Positions 44,304-53,409 are shown, counted from the first letter of the stretch. The stretch: 64,000 nt of DNA from Nitrospira sp. (GCA_024998595.1 JACOEK010000004.1:558001-622000); one strand, 5' to 3'. Notes: generated from the letters alone by a model not told the origin. Numbers and translations are program-made.

Positions 44304-44951
44304 ATGGCTCTGGTTCTTCCCTTTATCGACAAGACTTGCGACGCCGTGTTCCCGGAGGTGCAGCGTGTCTTGTCCGCGCAGGGTCTCATTGCGCTGCCGA
44401 CGGAAACCTACTATGGCTTAGCGGTTCGTCCCACCGACGAGGGCGCGGTCCGCCGACTGATTGAGGTCAAAGGCCGGCCGACGGACAAGCCGATTCTTGT
44501 GCTCATTGGCGCCCGCGATCAGTTGTCTACATTGGTAGAGTCGATTCCTCCGGCCGCAGCGATGTTGATGGATCTGTTTTGGCCGGGGCCTTTGACCATC
44601 GTGTTTCCCGCCGCACCCGGCTTGTCGCCATTGCTGACGGCGGGGACCGCCACCATCGGGGTTCGATGGTCACCGCTGGCGACTCTGCAGCGCCTGTTGA
44701 TGGAGACCGGTCCTCTGACCGGGACCAGTGCCAACCGGTCTTCCGAGCCTCCGCTCGACCATGCAGAGGCGGTGCAGCAAACACTCGGGCCTCTCCTTGA
44801 TCTGATTCTCGACGGGGGGCGCACGCCGGGTGGTGCTGCATCGACCATCATTGATGCGCGCGAACAGCCGCGTGTGCTGCGAGCGGGGGTGTTGTCTCCG
44901 GATCGGCTCCGCGCGGCTCTGGAACAACAGGGGTACACACTTTCATCATGA
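44304..44951 (+). CDS. L-threonylcarbamoyladenylate synthase (Sua5/YciO/YrdC family)
   Basis: 215 residues. RNA-binding and nucleotide motifs KGRPTDKPILVL, LWPGPLTIVFPA (here FWPGPLTIVFPA), VRWSP and TGTSANRS follow the YrdC fold, with the K-R...S-N set intact. It makes threonylcarbamoyl-AMP for t6A37 of tRNAs reading ANN codons. Closeness to purD is probably transcriptional convenience. The C-terminal Sua5 extension is absent, so this is the YrdC-type short form. Confidence 0.9.
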   Translation: MALVLPFIDKTCDAVFPEVQRVLSAQGLIALPTETYYGLAVRPTDEGAVRRLIEVKGRPTDKPILVLIGARDQLSTLVESIPPAAAMLMDLFWPGPLTIVFPAAPGLSPLLTAGTATIGVRWSPLATLQRLLMETGPLTGTSANRSSEPPLDHAEAVQQTLGPLLDLILDGGRTPGGAASTIIDAREQPRVLRAGVLSPDRLRAALEQQGYTLSS

Positions 44952-44970
44952 TTTGACGATTCGTTGTGGG

Positions 44971-44976
44971 TATAAT
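44971..44976 (+). promoter_or_regulatory. TATAAT -10 box before the lipoprotein gene
   Basis: Perfect TATAAT 24 nt before the start at 45000. The nearest TTGACG (44953-44958) is only 12 nt away, too close for a normal -35, so the -35 is uncertain. Confidence 0.4.
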
Positions 44977-44999
44977 TCACCCACACGGGAGGATCACTT

Positions 45000-45443
45000 A
45001 TGCTCATTCGTTCACGTCGCGCGGTGATGGGAGTGTCGATGCTCGGGATCAGCAGCATGCTGCTGCTGGGGGGATGTGATTTTTGGCCGCCGGCGCTCCA
45101 GGCCCAGATTGAACAACTGCATTCAGAGGCTCAACAGGCGGCGGCGGACAAGGCGCTCTTGCAGAATCAGCTCAACGCAGCGAATAAGGCGAAAGAAGAA
45201 CTGCAAATTCGTGTAGAAGATTTGACGCGGGTGAATAAAGAGAAGTCGGCGATGATTGCGAATTTGGAACACACGATTGCGGCGGCGAGGGAGCGAGCCG
45301 TGAAAGCCGTAAAGACTCCTACCGTCAAGCCGGCCACGAAAACGGCCGTGAAGAAGCCGGTCAAATCGACATCCAAGGCGACGTCGAAATCCTCTGCCAA
45401 GTCCTCGACCCTCAAGAAACCCAAACCTGCCCAGCTGCGATAA
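45000..45443 (+). CDS. Coiled-coil lipoprotein with Lys-rich tail
   Basis: 147 residues. Lipoprotein signal with lipobox LLGGC (Cys26) followed by a coiled coil (QAQIEQLHSEAQQAAADKALL...EELQIRVEDLTRVNKEK, cited in parts) and a C-terminal stretch of Lys/Ala/Ser/Thr repeats (KPATKTAVKKPVKSTSK). The basic tail could bind peptidoglycan or nucleic acid (inference). GGGAGGATC precedes the ATG. No family recognised. Confidence 0.7.
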   Translation: MLIRSRRAVMGVSMLGISSMLLLGGCDFWPPALQAQIEQLHSEAQQAAADKALLQNQLNAANKAKEELQIRVEDLTRVNKEKSAMIANLEHTIAAARERAVKAVKTPTVKPATKTAVKKPVKSTSKATSKSSAKSSTLKKPKPAQLR

Positions 45444-45546
45444 GTCTGTTGCAGTCAGTGGTTCAGGCCGGCCTTCTGTTTCCGCAGGCCCACGTCCGAA
45501 GGATCAGGCGGTTCGATCCTGTTCCTGACGACAGCGAGTTCGCCGA

Positions 45547-45957
45547 TCAAGGTTTACTCGTGGATGGAGCGGAAGACGGAGAACTCGTGGCGCCAGTGCC
45601 GGATGGACTCGTGCTCGTCGACGAGGGTGAACTGGGTGTAGTCGAAGGCGTGGACGGTGCAGGGGCCGACGCCGTAGACGGGCTGGCGCTCGTCCCTTCG
45701 GACGAGGCCGGAGCTTTCGTTTTCTCCGTGTCGGGCGCCGCTGGCTTGTCGGACGTATCGCTTCCTCCCGGTTTCATCTTGTCCGAGTAGTCAGTGATGT
45801 ACCACCCGCTGCCTTTGAACATGATGGCAGGGGGCGAGATCAGCTTCGTCACTTCCTTGCCGCATCGAACGCATTCCTTGATGGGCTCATCCTTGATGCT
45901 TTGCTTCACCTCGAACCGGTGCGCGCAGCTGCTACAGAGATACTCATAGATTGGCAC
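45547..45957 (-). CDS. FmdB-type zinc-ribbon protein with low-complexity tail
   Basis: 136 residues. The first 45 form the FmdB/CxxC zinc ribbon (PIYEYLCSSCAHRFEVKQ; CVRCGKEVTKL) with four Cys. The next about 25 include MFKGSGWYITDY, typical of the family. The last 65 are almost only Ser, Thr, Pro, Ala, Gly and some Lys and are likely disordered. The family is annotated as putative regulatory; its function is not known. It converges on the lipoprotein gene. Confidence 0.88.
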   Translation of the reverse strand: MPIYEYLCSSCAHRFEVKQSIKDEPIKECVRCGKEVTKLISPPAIMFKGSGWYITDYSDKMKPGGSDTSDKPAAPDTEKTKAPASSEGTSASPSTASAPAPSTPSTTPSSPSSTSTSPSGTGATSSPSSAPSTSKP

Positions 45958-46090
45958 AGGTCATTCCTCCTCTGATCTCACTCCGCACAGGATTCTGATT
46001 CTTGATTCCATCGCCTGTGCGGGAACCCTTTCTACATAGCCTCGATTTCACGGCAATCAAGGGGGCGAGGGATGTTCAGATCCTGCGATC

Positions 46091-47284
46091 CTACACCAAC
46101 CGGCGAATCGCAGCCTCGATACGGGTAAGCCCGCGCTCAATCGCTTCCATGGAGGTCGCGTAGGACAGCCGGATATGGATGTCGCTGCCGAACGGTTCGC
46201 CGGGCACCAAGGCTACCTGCGCCTCGTTGAGCAGATACGTCGCCAGGTTCGCCGCCGAGCCGATGGGCTGATCCTTCCACCGCTTTGCGAGCAGACCGCT
46301 CACATTCGGAAAGGCATAGAAGGCTCCGGTCGGCATTCGACAGGTGACGCCGGGCATCTTGTTCAGGCGCTCGACCATGAGGCGTCGTCGCCGATCGAAC
46401 TCCGCGACCATCACGGTGGTAAACGGGTTCCCGAGACGGAGGGCGGCCACCGCGGCCTTTTGCGAAATGGAACAGGGGTTCGAGGTGCTTTGACTTTGAA
46501 TGTTCGCCATGGCCGTCAGCAACGCTTTCGGTCCCGCGGCATAGCCGATGCGCCAGCCGGTCATGGCATAGGCCTTGGAAACCCCGTTGATCACCACCGT
46601 GCGTGCCGCGACTTCCGGGCTCAAGCTGGCGATGCTGATGTGCTGAACGCCGTCATACAGCACCTTTTCGTAGATCTCGTCTGAAATGATGACGAGGTCG
46701 TGACGCAACGCGACGGCGGCGATACGCTCCAGGGTCGTCCGGTCGTACGTCGCGCCGGTGGGATTGCAGGGGCTGTTGACAATAATGGCTTTGGTGCGCG
46801 GCGTGATCACGGCTTCCAGCGCTTCTTGCGTGATCGTGTACCCCTCCCGTTCCTGTGTCTGGAGCAGGACCGGGGTGGCGTCGTTCAGCAGGGTCTGATC
46901 CTGATACGAGACCCAGAAGGGGACCGGGATAATCAATTCATCGCCCGCTTCCAGCAGGGCTTCCGCGACGTTGTAGAGCGAATGTTTGGCGCCGCAGGAC
47001 ACCAGAATCTGGGACTTGTCGTAGTGGAGTCCCTGCTCTTCTTTCAACTTGTCCGCGATCGCAGTGCGCAGTTCGTCGATGCCTGACGAAGGCGTATATT
47101 TCGTAAAGCCGGCGCGGATCGCGGCTTCAGCCGCGGCTTTCACCGGTTCCGGCGTATCGAAGTCCGGTTCGCCGGACGCAAAATCGATCACGTCGATGCC
47201 TTGCGCTGCCATGGCTTTCGCGGTGGCGGTGATGCTCAGGGTAGGAGAGGGCACAATACGTCCGACACGGGCTGCCAGTTTCAT
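46091..47284 (-). CDS. Class-I pyridoxal-phosphate aminotransferase (aspartate aminotransferase-like)
   Basis: 397 residues. NPTGATYDRTTL, SDEIYEKVLYDG, the PLP lysine in NGVSKAYAMTGWRIGY, and a C-terminal RLSYATSMEAIERGL are typical of AspC subgroup I-gamma. It should move amino groups between aspartate and 2-oxoglutarate or a related pair; prephenate activity is common in this subgroup. It is the third gene of rsmD-coaD-aminotransferase, with ATGA overlap to coaD. Confidence 0.9.
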   Translation of the reverse strand: MKLAARVGRIVPSPTLSITATAKAMAAQGIDVIDFASGEPDFDTPEPVKAAAEAAIRAGFTKYTPSSGIDELRTAIADKLKEEQGLHYDKSQILVSCGAKHSLYNVAEALLEAGDELIIPVPFWVSYQDQTLLNDATPVLLQTQEREGYTITQEALEAVITPRTKAIIVNSPCNPTGATYDRTTLERIAAVALRHDLVIISDEIYEKVLYDGVQHISIASLSPEVAARTVVINGVSKAYAMTGWRIGYAAGPKALLTAMANIQSQSTSNPCSISQKAAVAALRLGNPFTTVMVAEFDRRRRLMVERLNKMPGVTCRMPTGAFYAFPNVSGLLAKRWKDQPIGSAANLATYLLNEAQVALVPGEPFGSDIHIRLSYATSMEAIERGLTRIEAAIRRLV

Positions 47285-47769
47285 CCTTTGAAACTCCGAA
47301 TTCGTTCTTGGAGCCTCCGCGCCACTTCCGGGTGCACAAAGTCTTTTAGAGACCCGCCGTGGCCGGCGACATCCTTAATGATGGTGGAAGAGAGATAGGA
47401 ATATTCTTCGCTGGGCATGAGGAACACCGTTTCGACGGTTTCCGCCAGTTTTCGGTTGACCAGTGCCATTTGAAACTCGTGCTCGAAATCAGAAATCGCG
47501 CGCAGTCCCCGCAGAATAGCATGCGCGCCGCTAGTGCGCACAAAATCCACCAACAGCCCCTCGAAGGTCGTGACTTCCAGGTTGGGGAGATCCTTGGTGA
47601 CCAGGCGTACCATGTCCAGTCGTTCCTGCGTGCTGAATAGCGGATGCTTACCTGGATTGGGGGCGATGGCCACGATGACCCGCGTGAACATCCGGAATCC
47701 GCGCCGGATGATATCACTGTGACCATGCGTGATCGGATCGAATGTGCCGGGGTAGACGGCGGTCTTCAT
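47281..47769 (-). CDS. coaD: Phosphopantetheine adenylyltransferase
   Basis: 162 residues. The nucleotidyltransferase motif GTFDPITHGHSDII (T/HxGH) and the C-terminal EYSYLSSTIIKDVAGHGGS are canonical. It makes dephospho-CoA from ATP and 4'-phosphopantetheine. It overlaps the rsmD stop and the aminotransferase start by 4 nt each (ATGA), so all three are coupled. The rsmD-coaD order is common in bacteria. Confidence 0.95.
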   Translation of the reverse strand: MKTAVYPGTFDPITHGHSDIIRRGFRMFTRVIVAIAPNPGKHPLFSTQERLDMVRLVTKDLPNLEVTTFEGLLVDFVRTSGAHAILRGLRAISDFEHEFQMALVNRKLAETVETVFLMPSEEYSYLSSTIIKDVAGHGGSLKDFVHPEVARRLQERIRSFKG

Positions 47770-48338
47770 GCCGATTGGGCTTCTTTCGGCGTGACGTGAA
47801 ATCGGGTCAGCGCGGTGTCACCGTAGTCGTAGCGCTTCACCTGCGAGAGCGGGCCCAGGACGGAGGGAATGTCTGCCTTTCGTCCATGTTCCAGGATGAC
47901 GACGGCATTGTCCGCCAGCCAACCCGCGCGCCAGTCTGTCGCCAGGGTAATCACTTCAGGGGTGAGTAGATAGGGCGGATCACAGAAGACAATGTCATAG
48001 GGGCCTGACCACTGCGTGCCGCGACGAAAAAACTGACTCACCTGACAGGCACAGATGTTGGCGCACTGTTCCAACCCGCACTGCCGAAGATTGGAATGGA
48101 TCAGGCGTAACGCGTCGCGATCGGCTTCCACAAAGGTCACGTGCGTCGCGCCGCGGCTCAAGGCCTCAATACCGATCGAACCGGTTCCCGCATAGAGGTC
48201 GAGTACGCGAGCTCCCATGATGCGTTCGCCCAGGATGGAAAAGAGCGCTTCTTTGACTCGATCGGAGGTCGGGCGGATAGCCTGTCCCCTGGGACCCAGC
48301 AACCGTCGGCCCCGATGAAGCCCAGCGATGACACGCAT
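47766..48338 (-). CDS. rsmD: 16S rRNA (guanine-966-N2)-methyltransferase
   Basis: 190 residues from ATG 48338, chosen because MRVIAG is the family start; ATG 48368 also fits the frame. SAM-binding LDLYAGTGSIGIEALSRGA and the catalytic DPPY of the N2-guanine methylases (VFCDPPYLL) are present. It methylates G966 of 16S rRNA. It heads the rsmD-coaD-aminotransferase operon. Confidence 0.92.
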   Translation of the reverse strand: MRVIAGLHRGRRLLGPRGQAIRPTSDRVKEALFSILGERIMGARVLDLYAGTGSIGIEALSRGATHVTFVEADRDALRLIHSNLRQCGLEQCANICACQVSQFFRRGTQWSGPYDIVFCDPPYLLTPEVITLATDWRAGWLADNAVVILEHGRKADIPSVLGPLSQVKRYDYGDTALTRFHVTPKEAQSA

Positions 48339-48460
48339 GATCGTATTCAGGTGAGAGCCATTCGTCACTGGCTAAGCAGTGAGAGAATGTAACACAGCGT
48401 TTTTGAAGGGGTCAAGGTGACGGGACGCGGTGAGGAGAGGCTGTGAGCCGGAAAGGTCTT

Positions 48461-48482
48461 CTCCCCGCCGCGGGGCGGGGAG
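48461..48482. terminator. GC hairpin upstream of rsmD and the orphan promoter
   Basis: CTCCCCGCC (48461-48469), loop GCGG, GGCGGGGAG (48474-48482): perfect 9-bp stem with no T tract. It stands 33 nt before the promoter at 48515 and could insulate it. Confidence 0.35.
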
Positions 48483-48514
48483 CGCTGTAGACGTCGAGGA
48501 GGAGTTAGCGCGCT

Positions 48515-48543
48515 TTGACGCGTGACAGGCGGCTCGCTATAAT
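48515..48543 (+). promoter_or_regulatory. Near-consensus sigma-70 promoter with no sense gene
   Basis: TTGACG (48515-48520), 17 nt, TATAAT (48538-48543). Transcription would start near 48550 on the + strand and run antisense through the zinc-ribbon gene (48645-48818) towards radC at 49003. The region 48339-48644 contains no convincing gene. Confidence 0.65.
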
Positions 48544-48644
48544 CGGGCGACACCAAGACTCGGTTCACGCGGGCTGAGGAGGTGGCCACATTCCGGGCCG
48601 TCACACCACCACATCACACAGAGAACAGAGCGCTGGATCCGCGC

Positions 48645-48818
48645 TTAGCGGGTCGCAACCGGCTGAGCGTCGCGAGCGGCGAGGCTCTTTCTACGATTGG
48701 CCGAAATGGTTCGATCGATGATGGCTCCGCAGTTGATGCATTTCCAGGCGTAGAAAATGAGAAAAAAGTCTGAGAACCGTTCCAACATCATCATGCCTTT
48801 GCACTTCGGACATTCCAT
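48645..48818 (-). CDS. Small zinc-ribbon protein
   Basis: 57 residues. Two CxxC pairs (ECPKC and KCINC) make one zinc ribbon, with MMMLERFSDFF between and a basic Ser/Arg tail. ATG 48818 has AGGAGG 5 nt upstream, strong evidence for translation. From memory, Nitrospira-type genomes carry many such short zinc-ribbon proteins; their function is unknown. A promoter-like site at 48515 reads across it in antisense. Confidence 0.72.
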   Translation of the reverse strand: MECPKCKGMMMLERFSDFFLIFYAWKCINCGAIIDRTISANRRKSLAARDAQPVATR

Positions 48819-49002
48819 TGTTTCCTCCTGGGTGTTGACGTTTACAGCTGTGTCTGCTCTCAAGCAAGAGCTGCACCAAAATGTCAAGCGTTTATATTTC
48901 AATGAGTTACGAGTTGAAAGTGGCATACATGACATGCGCCAGGCGTCAAGTCTCCGGCACAAAATGGTGCACGCTGACATTTTTTTGTCGTAGAAGGTGA
49001 GC

Positions 49003-49719
49003 ATGACAGTCAAAAAGACGGGCCGTGGAATTGGAGAATGGCCGGAAACTGAACGGCCGCGTGAACGATTGCTCAGCGAGGGGGCAGAAAGCTTGTCTGA
49101 TGCTCAATTACTGGCGATTCTGTTACGTGTGGGACGACAGGATGCATCGGCCGTCAAAGTTGGCATGGAGGTGCTCGGGCGCGTCGGGGGCATTTTCGGG
49201 CTGCTGCATTGCAGCACCGAAGAACTCTGCGCCATCCCTGGTGTCGGGCCGGCTAAGGCCGCGCAATTGAAAGCGGCGGTGGAAGTAGGGAAACGCGCCG
49301 TGTCTGCGCCCTTGACCACCGGGACGCGCATCAATTCCAGCGCAGATCTGTTTAAGCACTATCACGCACGCCTGCGGGATCTGCGTCATGAGATTTTCGC
49401 CGTGGTCTTGCTGGATGCCAAGAATCAGGTCATCCGCGACGTGACCATTTCGGAAGGGAGTTTAACCTTAAGCATCGTGCATCCGAGGGAAGTCTTTATT
49501 CCTGCCATGCGTGCGTCAGCCGCCGGAGTCATTTTTCTCCACAATCATCCCAGCGGAGACCCCACACCCAGCCAGGAAGACCGTGTGCTGACGGCCAGGC
49601 TTGTCTCTGCGGGGTCGCTTTTGGGAATTCAGGTCCTGGATCACCTCATCGTGGGGGACGGGCGGTATGTCAGTTTCGCCGACCTGGGATGGCTTACCGG
49701 CGAGGGGCAGAAAGTATGA
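49003..49719 (+). CDS. radC: RadC-family JAB-domain protein
   Basis: 238 residues. An N-terminal HhH segment (LCAIPGVGPAKAAQLKAAVEVG) and a C-terminal JAMM/MPN+ metal site HNHPSGDPTPSQED with both His and the Asp. RadC is often named for DNA repair, but its real biochemical role is unresolved. ATG 49003 (AAGG upstream) or GTG 48997. The EF-G-like gene starts 129 nt later. Confidence 0.92.
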   Translation: MTVKKTGRGIGEWPETERPRERLLSEGAESLSDAQLLAILLRVGRQDASAVKVGMEVLGRVGGIFGLLHCSTEELCAIPGVGPAKAAQLKAAVEVGKRAVSAPLTTGTRINSSADLFKHYHARLRDLRHEIFAVVLLDAKNQVIRDVTISEGSLTLSIVHPREVFIPAMRASAAGVIFLHNHPSGDPTPSQEDRVLTARLVSAGSLLGIQVLDHLIVGDGRYVSFADLGWLTGEGQKV

Positions 49720-49848
49720 CCGAGTACATCCGGCGCACGTCTCATCCGGCGCCGCCGGCCGAGACGCCACAGAGAAAGAAAGGATGGTGTCCCCGACAGG
49801 TCTCCCTCTAACCAGGCCCACAGTGGCCGCCGACTAGCGGAGGAGGTC

Positions 49849-51957
49849 ATGATGAATGTTCCCCTCACCGAATCCATCAGGAATGTGGCTGTGGTATCGA
49901 ATGCGGGATCGGGCAAAACCTCATTGATCGAAGCCTTGGCCTGCTCCGCAGGCGGTCTGTCCTCTCCCGGATCTATCCAGACCGGAACCACCGTCTCCGA
50001 TTTTGAACCGGAAGAAATCCATCACCGCACCTCACTCCACACGAGCGTCATTCGTTGCCTGTGCCACGACACCGTGCTCAATCTCCTCGATACCCCGGGA
50101 TCGCCGAGTTTCACTGCCGAGGTGCGGTCGGCGCTGCGTGTCGCGGATGGCGTCGTGCTGGTGGTGAATGCGGCGACGGGCATACGCAGCGAACTGCAGC
50201 GCCTGTGGTCTCATATCCGGGAGACCGGGCTTCCCTGTCTGGTGTTCGTGAATGGTTTGGATAAGGAGGGGACCACGTTTACGACGACTCTCGAACAGGT
50301 GACGAAAGAACTGGAGATGCCCGCGGTCCCGCTGATCCTCGCCAATGCAGAGGGCACGGAGTTGAAAACCATTGTGGACCTGCTTCAGAACTGCGTCGTG
50401 ACAGCGCGGCCCGATCGCCCGCAAACAGAGCAGTTGCCGGTTCCTTCCGAGTGGCGCGACCGCACCGACCAGGCGCGGCGCCGCCTCATCGAGATGGTGG
50501 CCGAAAGCGACGAAGCCTTGCTGGAACGCTACCTCACTGACGGGACATTGACGGACACCGCCTTGTTGGAGGGATTACGGGCCGGTGTCCAACGAGGCGC
50601 ACTGGTTCCGGTGCTTGGAGGATCGGCCCTGCGCCAACTGGGGGTGCCTACGCTGCTCCAGGGCCTGCTCCAACTCATGCCGTCACCGTGTACTCGAGCT
50701 GAAATCATGCCCGTACAAGGAGTAGCACTCACGGAGGGCGCAGCGCCCATCATGCGGGAGCCGCAGGCAACGGCGCCGTTGTCAGGACTGGTGTTCAAGA
50801 CCATCATCGATCCGTTCGCCGGGCGGCTGTCGTACGTACGACTCTATTCAGGGACCTTGGACGCGGATAGCAGTCTGTACAATGCGACGAGGCAGGTGCG
50901 GGAACGCGGCGGCCATCTGTTCTCGATATTCGGAAAAAAATATACCCCTGTTTCTCGCGCGATGGCCGGCGACATCGTGGCAATCGGAAAACTGAAAGAC
51001 AGCCTGACTGGCGATACGCTCTGTGATGAGCACGCTCCGATCCGGCTGCCCGGGATTCAACTTGGACGGCCCGTGATGTCGTTCGCCATCGAGCCGAAAT
51101 CCCAAGCTGATATCGAGAAGGTGAGCGTCGGCTTGCACAAGTTGATCGAGGAAGATCCGAGTCTTGAATTCGTTCGCCACATGGAGACGAAGGAGATGGT
51201 GTTGAGCGGCATGGGGCAACTGCATATCGACGTCTCACTGGAAAAATTGCACCGCAAGTATGGCGCGGATGTGATGCTCCATGCCCCGAAAATCCCCTAT
51301 CGCGAAACGATTCGGAGTGTGGCACAGGCGCAGGGTAAATATAAAAAGCAGACGGGTGGACATGGCCAGTATGGGGATTGCTGGGTAGAAGTCGGTCCGC
51401 TCCCGCGCGGCCAGGGATTTGAGTTTCAGAACAAAATTGTCGGCGGCGCCATTCCGCGCAATTTCGTGCCGGCCGTCGAGAAAGGCGTCGTTGAAGCGCT
51501 CCATGAAGGCCCGCTGGCGGGGTATCCGGCCGTTGATGTGCGGGTGACCGTCTACGACGGGTCCTACCATGTGGTCGATTCTTCTGAAATGGCCTTCAAG
51601 ATTGCCGGATCTATGGCTGTAAAAAAGGCGCTGGAAGCGGCCCATCCGGTTCTCCTGGAGCCGCTCATGACCGTGGAGGTCGAGGTGCCGGCTGAGTGCG
51701 TCGGCGGGGTACTCGGTGATCTCAACGCCCGGCGTGGGCGGATTGTCCTGGTGGAAGCCAGTGGCCACATGGAAACCGTGAAGGCGCTTGTGCCTCAGGC
51801 AGAGATGGTCAGCTATGCCACCTCATTAAACTCGATGACCGGAGGGCAAGGCAGTTACGTGATGGAATTCACCCACTACGAGGAGGTGCCGCGAGAGCTG
51901 GCGGGTCGCATCGTTGAAGAACACAAAGCGGAGCGCCACGGGGTAGTGGCCCATTGA
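49849..51957 (+). CDS. EF-G-like translation GTPase (FusA2-type)
   Basis: 702 residues with the five-domain EF-G layout. The P-loop is SNAGSGKTS (residues 17-25) and G3 is LDTPGSPSFTAEV. G4, normally NKxD, reads NGLD, losing the conserved Lys. The domain IV/V part (GGHGQYGDCWVEVGP; GGVLGDLNARRG) is well kept. It groups with the EF-G-like paralogues (EF-G-2 type) rather than housekeeping EF-G and may act in ribosome recycling or under stress (inference). AGGAGGTC precedes the ATG. Confidence 0.87.
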   Translation: MMNVPLTESIRNVAVVSNAGSGKTSLIEALACSAGGLSSPGSIQTGTTVSDFEPEEIHHRTSLHTSVIRCLCHDTVLNLLDTPGSPSFTAEVRSALRVADGVVLVVNAATGIRSELQRLWSHIRETGLPCLVFVNGLDKEGTTFTTTLEQVTKELEMPAVPLILANAEGTELKTIVDLLQNCVVTARPDRPQTEQLPVPSEWRDRTDQARRRLIEMVAESDEALLERYLTDGTLTDTALLEGLRAGVQRGALVPVLGGSALRQLGVPTLLQGLLQLMPSPCTRAEIMPVQGVALTEGAAPIMREPQATAPLSGLVFKTIIDPFAGRLSYVRLYSGTLDADSSLYNATRQVRERGGHLFSIFGKKYTPVSRAMAGDIVAIGKLKDSLTGDTLCDEHAPIRLPGIQLGRPVMSFAIEPKSQADIEKVSVGLHKLIEEDPSLEFVRHMETKEMVLSGMGQLHIDVSLEKLHRKYGADVMLHAPKIPYRETIRSVAQAQGKYKKQTGGHGQYGDCWVEVGPLPRGQGFEFQNKIVGGAIPRNFVPAVEKGVVEALHEGPLAGYPAVDVRVTVYDGSYHVVDSSEMAFKIAGSMAVKKALEAAHPVLLEPLMTVEVEVPAECVGGVLGDLNARRGRIVLVEASGHMETVKALVPQAEMVSYATSLNSMTGGQGSYVMEFTHYEEVPRELAGRIVEEHKAERHGVVAH

Positions 51958-52002
51958 CGAACCGCTTCCCGGGGTGAAGCGATACGACTCCGCTGCGTAG
52001 TT

Positions 52003-53409
52003 CTAGTGATCGGCTGGTTTCAGCACGACGTAGAAGGCTCGTCCTTCTCGCAGTACGCGCAGGAGAATCGTGTCGCCGCGTTTGACCTTGGCGACGGCGA
52101 TAGTAAATTCTCCGACCGTGCCGGTATCGACGCGGTTGACCTCTTTGATCAAATCGCCTTCCCGCAAGCCCTCCGCTTGGGCGAGGCTTCCCGCGTCTAC
52201 CTTTGAGATCAGCACACCACGGCTCTCATTCAGTCGAAACTTCTCGGCCAGACCAGCCGTCAAGTCCTGCACATCGATACCCAACTTCAAGTCGGTTCGG
52301 CTCTGCGGCAAAGAGGCCGTGACGACCGTATCCCGGCGCTCGCTCAGCGCGACCTGGAGATTGATGCGTTTGCCGTCGCGGACCACTTCGACCCTGGTCG
52401 TGGACCCGGGATCCAAGGCGGCGACCAGACGAGACAGTTTGTTGGGGGTGTCCACGAGCGCGCCATCGACCTTCGTAATCACGTCGCCGGGCTTGATGCC
52501 GGCCAGCGCTGCCGGATCCCGCTCAAACACTTCATTGACCAGGACCCCTTCGTTTTCCTCCACGCCGAACTTGTTGGCCAGATCCGGCGTGAGCGGTTGC
52601 AACCCGACGCCCAACCAGGCGCGCACGACTTTGCCTTTAGCGATCAGCTGGTGCATCACCTGCTTGGCCATGTTGGACGGGATCGCGAAACCGATGCCCT
52701 GCGCAAAGTTGATGATCGCCGTATTGATGCCGATGATGTCCCCCCGGAGATCGAAGAGCGGCCCGCCGGAGTTGCCCGGGTTGATCGAGGCATCAGTCTG
52801 AATAAAGTTTTCGTAGCGGGAGAGATTGATGTTTTCCCGTCCGATGCCGCTCACGACGCCCAGGGTCACCGTGCGGTCGAGGCCGAACGGATTCCCGACG
52901 GCCAGCACCCATTGCCCGACCTTCACGCTGGAGGAGTCCCCGAAATGGGCCGCGGGGAGGGGATGATCCGTCGTGATTTTCAGGACTGCGAGATCGGTGT
53001 CCGGATCCTTGCCGATGACCTGCGCAAACAATTTGCTTTTATCCGAGAGGCGGACCTCCACCTCCGTGGCATCGCCGACCACATGATTATTCGTAATGAT
53101 ATGGCCGACGGGATCGATGATGACGCCGGAACCGGAGCCGGTCGAGCTGGGAACCCGGTCTCCCGATCCGTCCCGAGAGCGTCCGGTGGCCGGGATTGGA
53201 AAGATGCTGACGACCGACGGCTTTGCCGTTTCGGCCAGATCTGTAATGACGGTCTGCAGTTCTTCCAGGAGGCGCAATCCGGGAGACACGGTGTGTGGCG
53301 TGGATGCGACATCGGCCGCGGCAACGGTGGAGAGGGGAAGCCCCAGCCACGACCCGGCGAAACCAAGTCCGACAAGCAGCACTGCCGAAACGGAAATCGG
53401 TGTGTTCAT
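52003..53409 (-). CDS. Periplasmic serine protease Do (HtrA/DegP-like)
   Basis: 468 residues from ATG 53409 with signal peptide VSAVLLVGLGFAGSWLGLPLSTVAAA. The trypsin-like domain has His in ITNNHVVG, Asp in DTDLAVLK and Ser in INPGNSGGPLF; two PDZ domains follow (GVLVNEVFERDPAALAGIKPGD; GVLISKVDAGSLAQAEGLREGD, cited as separate motifs). It degrades or refolds misfolded envelope proteins. ATG 53433 is an alternative start. As the last gene of the envelope run it may be co-expressed with lipid and LPS genes. Confidence 0.92.
   Translation of the reverse strand: MNTPISVSAVLLVGLGFAGSWLGLPLSTVAAADVASTPHTVSPGLRLLEELQTVITDLAETAKPSVVSIFPIPATGRSRDGSGDRVPSSTGSGSGVIIDPVGHIITNNHVVGDATEVEVRLSDKSKLFAQVIGKDPDTDLAVLKITTDHPLPAAHFGDSSSVKVGQWVLAVGNPFGLDRTVTLGVVSGIGRENINLSRYENFIQTDASINPGNSGGPLFDLRGDIIGINTAIINFAQGIGFAIPSNMAKQVMHQLIAKGKVVRAWLGVGLQPLTPDLANKFGVEENEGVLVNEVFERDPAALAGIKPGDVITKVDGALVDTPNKLSRLVAALDPGSTTRVEVVRDGKRINLQVALSERRDTVVTASLPQSRTDLKLGIDVQDLTAGLAEKFRLNESRGVLISKVDAGSLAQAEGLREGDLIKEVNRVDTGTVGEFTIAVAKVKRGDTILLRVLREGRAFYVVLKPADH

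Noticed and set aside
44953-44976. TTGACG plus TATAAT as a full promoter
   Set aside because: The spacer is 12 nt, too short for sigma-70; only the -10 box is kept as a candidate.
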